Source: Spirochaeta sp. (lineage in GTDB: Bacteria > Spirochaetota > Spirochaetia > DSM-2461). From it: a stretch of DNA of 7,315 nucleotides. Shown one piece after another: positions 6,430 through 7,315 of this stretch. Location: positions 1-7,315 of the forward strand of contig DAOVYP010000102.1 in the NCBI GenBank assembly GCA_030635565.1. The letters are read 5' to 3'. The position numbers and the translations under genes were made by a program. How positions within the stretch are numbered: the first letter of the stretch is position 1; each line of letters starts with the position of its first letter. Under the pieces are notes generated by a model. That model was not told the origin of the DNA, did no database searches, and saw only the letters and a program-made list of their open reading frames with translations.

Positions 6430-6815
6430 TACCGTTCATCCTTCTTGACACCAACGCTCTGCTCTTCATCATAATCGATCAGGGTCGGCTGACAGTCGAA
6501 GCCGGCCGGGCTATCCATGAAACCGAAGAACTCATCATCAGTTCCATATCTATATGGGAAATCGCGGTAAAGTACAAAAAAGGTAAACTGCCGCTGCCCT
6601 TTACACCGGAAGAGCTCGTCTATCATCTCAAATCAGTTACCAATCTTACCATTCAGCCGGTGGATGAGAGAATCTGGCTGAAGAACGTGAGCCTGGACTG
6701 GGACCACAAAGATCCGGCCGACCGGACAATCGTCGCCACCGCTTCCCTCAGGGGAATCCCCATTGTCACCAGTGATGAGGTAATCAGGGGGTTTTATTCG
6801 AAGACAATCTGGTAG
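6426..6815 (+). CDS. VapC-like PIN-domain toxin ribonuclease (module 1)
   Basis: This 129-residue protein is of full PIN-toxin length, with all four expected acidic positions: Asp8 (FILLDTNALLF), Glu45 (SISIWEIAVKYKKGKL), Asp99 (HKDPADRTIVATA) and Asp117 (TSDEVI). The WEIA-K-GKL and HKDPADR blocks are typical of the PIN subgroup often paired with Phd-type antitoxins. PIN toxins are Mg2+/Mn2+-dependent ribonucleases that cut tRNA, rRNA or mRNA and arrest growth when free of antitoxin. The RNA target cannot be read from sequence. The ATG at 6426 overlaps the antitoxin stop; an upstream in-frame GTG at 6402 would add eight residues that the family lacks. The gene looks intact. Confidence 0.9.
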   Translation: MIPFILLDTNALLFIIIDQGRLTVEAGRAIHETEELIISSISIWEIAVKYKKGKLPLPFTPEELVYHLKSVTNLTIQPVDERIWLKNVSLDWDHKDPADRTIVATASLRGIPIVTSDEVIRGFYSKTIW

Positions 6816-6839
6816 AATTGTACAATATATTGTACAATT
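6816..6839. promoter_or_regulatory. Perfect 24-bp palindromic operator of the second TA module
   Basis: Two TTGTACAA boxes (6818-6825 and 6830-6837), each itself a palindrome, are separated by TATA and flanked by AA/TT, making a perfect 24-bp dyad. Core TGTACA centres are exactly 12 bp apart. This is the geometry known for the E. coli yefM-yoeB operator, which is bound by a Phd/YefM antitoxin. A possible -10 (TATATT, 6826-6831) lies inside the palindrome with a weak -35 (AAGACA, 6801-6806, spacer 19), so bound antitoxin would block the promoter. The site begins 1 bp after the stop of the first toxin and ends 20 bp before the next antitoxin. Confidence 0.85.
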
Positions 6840-6859
6840 ATGGTTCCTGGAGGTAAATT

Positions 6860-7099
6860 GTGACGACAATCAGTGTCAGTGATTTTCGAAACCGTGTTTC
6901 CGGAATGCTCAGTATGGTTGAGGAGGGCGAAGAGCTTATACTCCTCAGACATGGGAAACCAATAGCTCGAATCCTGCCTGTAGAAAATGGAGTCGATCAC
7001 ATACCCAATTGGAAATTGCCGTCCCTTCGGCTATCCGTCAAAGGTACAAACCTGTCCAGGGCGATCATCGAAGAGCGTCGTGATGAAGACCTGTTTTGA
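6860..7099 (+). CDS. Phd/YefM-family antitoxin (module 2)
   Basis: This 79-residue Phd/YefM protein has TTISVSDFRNRVSGMLSMVEEGEELILLRHGKPIARILPV at its N-terminus, the fold's hallmark with HGKPIARI. Its basic-acidic tail (LRLSVKGTNLSRAIIEERRDED, about residues 56-77) resembles antitoxins that serve PIN toxins, where KGxxLSxAIxEER is a common ending. The GTG start at 6860 is chosen for the GGAGGT site 5 nt upstream, and any earlier start would run into the operator. It probably represses itself through the 24-bp palindrome immediately upstream. The stop lies 17 bp inside the following PIN gene. Because that toxin is broken, this antitoxin may now be free-standing. Confidence 0.87.
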   Translation: MTTISVSDFRNRVSGMLSMVEEGEELILLRHGKPIARILPVENGVDHIPNWKLPSLRLSVKGTNLSRAIIEERRDEDLF

Positions 7100-7315
7100 C
7101 TCATCATCATTTGCCAGGCGTTATATAGAAGAGCCCGGAAGCGACATCCTGGATTCAATTTGTCAGGAGACAGATTATCTTGGATTAAGTGTCATTTCCG
7201 CCGCAGAGATAATTTCAGCATTGAACAGATGTAAACGGGAAAGGTCCATCAGATTAGAGGAGTATATCCTGACTAAATCCCACCTGATTGCAGATATATA
7301 AGGGATGCCGAGATA
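7083..7315 (+). pseudogene. PIN-domain toxin of module 2, disrupted by a 2-bp frameshift (incomplete at window end)
   Basis: The frame from the ATG at 7083 reads like a VapC-type toxin: FDSSSFARRYIEEPGSDIL (first metal Asp6), then LSVISAAEIISALNRCKRE with Glu42, then KSHLIADI. It stops at TAA 7299-7301 after 72 residues, about half a PIN domain, before the third and fourth acidic positions. Removing the two bases TA at 7299-7300 in the run GATATATAAGG restores an open frame that reads RDAEI to the window end, giving ADIRDAEI. This is the kind of DI-x-DA-x-I join expected at that place in this family. A slipped TA dinucleotide is the simplest explanation. It overlaps its antitoxin by 17 bp. 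A sequencing or assembly error is the main alternative. The rest of the gene lies beyond the window. Confidence 0.75.

Overview
The window looks like a moderately GC-rich bacterial chromosome carrying an L-arabinose catabolic locus, a purine permease and a cluster of type II toxin-antitoxin (TA) genes. No 16S or other taxonomic marker is present. A LacI-type regulator inside the ara operon, a kinase unlike the Escherichia coli AraB form, and clustered PIN/Phd modules would suit a Spirochaetota-like or similar environmental anaerobe, but that is a weak inference.

Layout. Positions 1-241 are the 3' end of an FGGY sugar kinase, probably L-ribulokinase. It is followed on the + strand by a LacI-family regulator (260-1336) and L-ribulose-5-phosphate 4-epimerase araD (1333-2034, ATGA overlap). 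A 297-bp gap holds a five-copy 10-bp tandem repeat, a tandem CAGTACCAAT pair and a good sigma70-type promoter that starts araA (2332-3840). On the - strand, converging on araA, lie a small helical protein of unknown function (3837-4067) and a VapC-like PIN remnant lacking its N-terminal half (4089-4379). Next is a rho-independent terminator (4569-4591) that ends the leftward xanthine permease gene (4628-6031). From 6032 a divergent promoter region leads into two tandem rightward TA modules. The first is Phd/YefM antitoxin plus PIN toxin (6196-6429 and 6426-6815). The second is a 24-bp palindromic operator (6816-6839), an antitoxin (6860-7099) and a PIN toxin broken by a 2-bp insertion near the window end (7083-7315).

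How the genes work together. Arabinose isomerase makes L-ribulose, the kinase phosphorylates it, and AraD epimerises L-ribulose-5-phosphate to D-xylulose-5-phosphate for the pentose phosphate pathway. The embedded LacI-type protein is the natural candidate for arabinose-responsive control, with the araD-araA gap as its likely target. The permease is a separate unit for purine uptake. The right-hand end is accessory DNA: two antitoxin/toxin pairs with textbook-like autoregulatory operators, one decayed toxin and a third toxin fragment nearby, which suggests repeated gain and decay of TA genes. I see no wholly new system; the most informative points are the operator architectures, the broken toxin and the decamer array.
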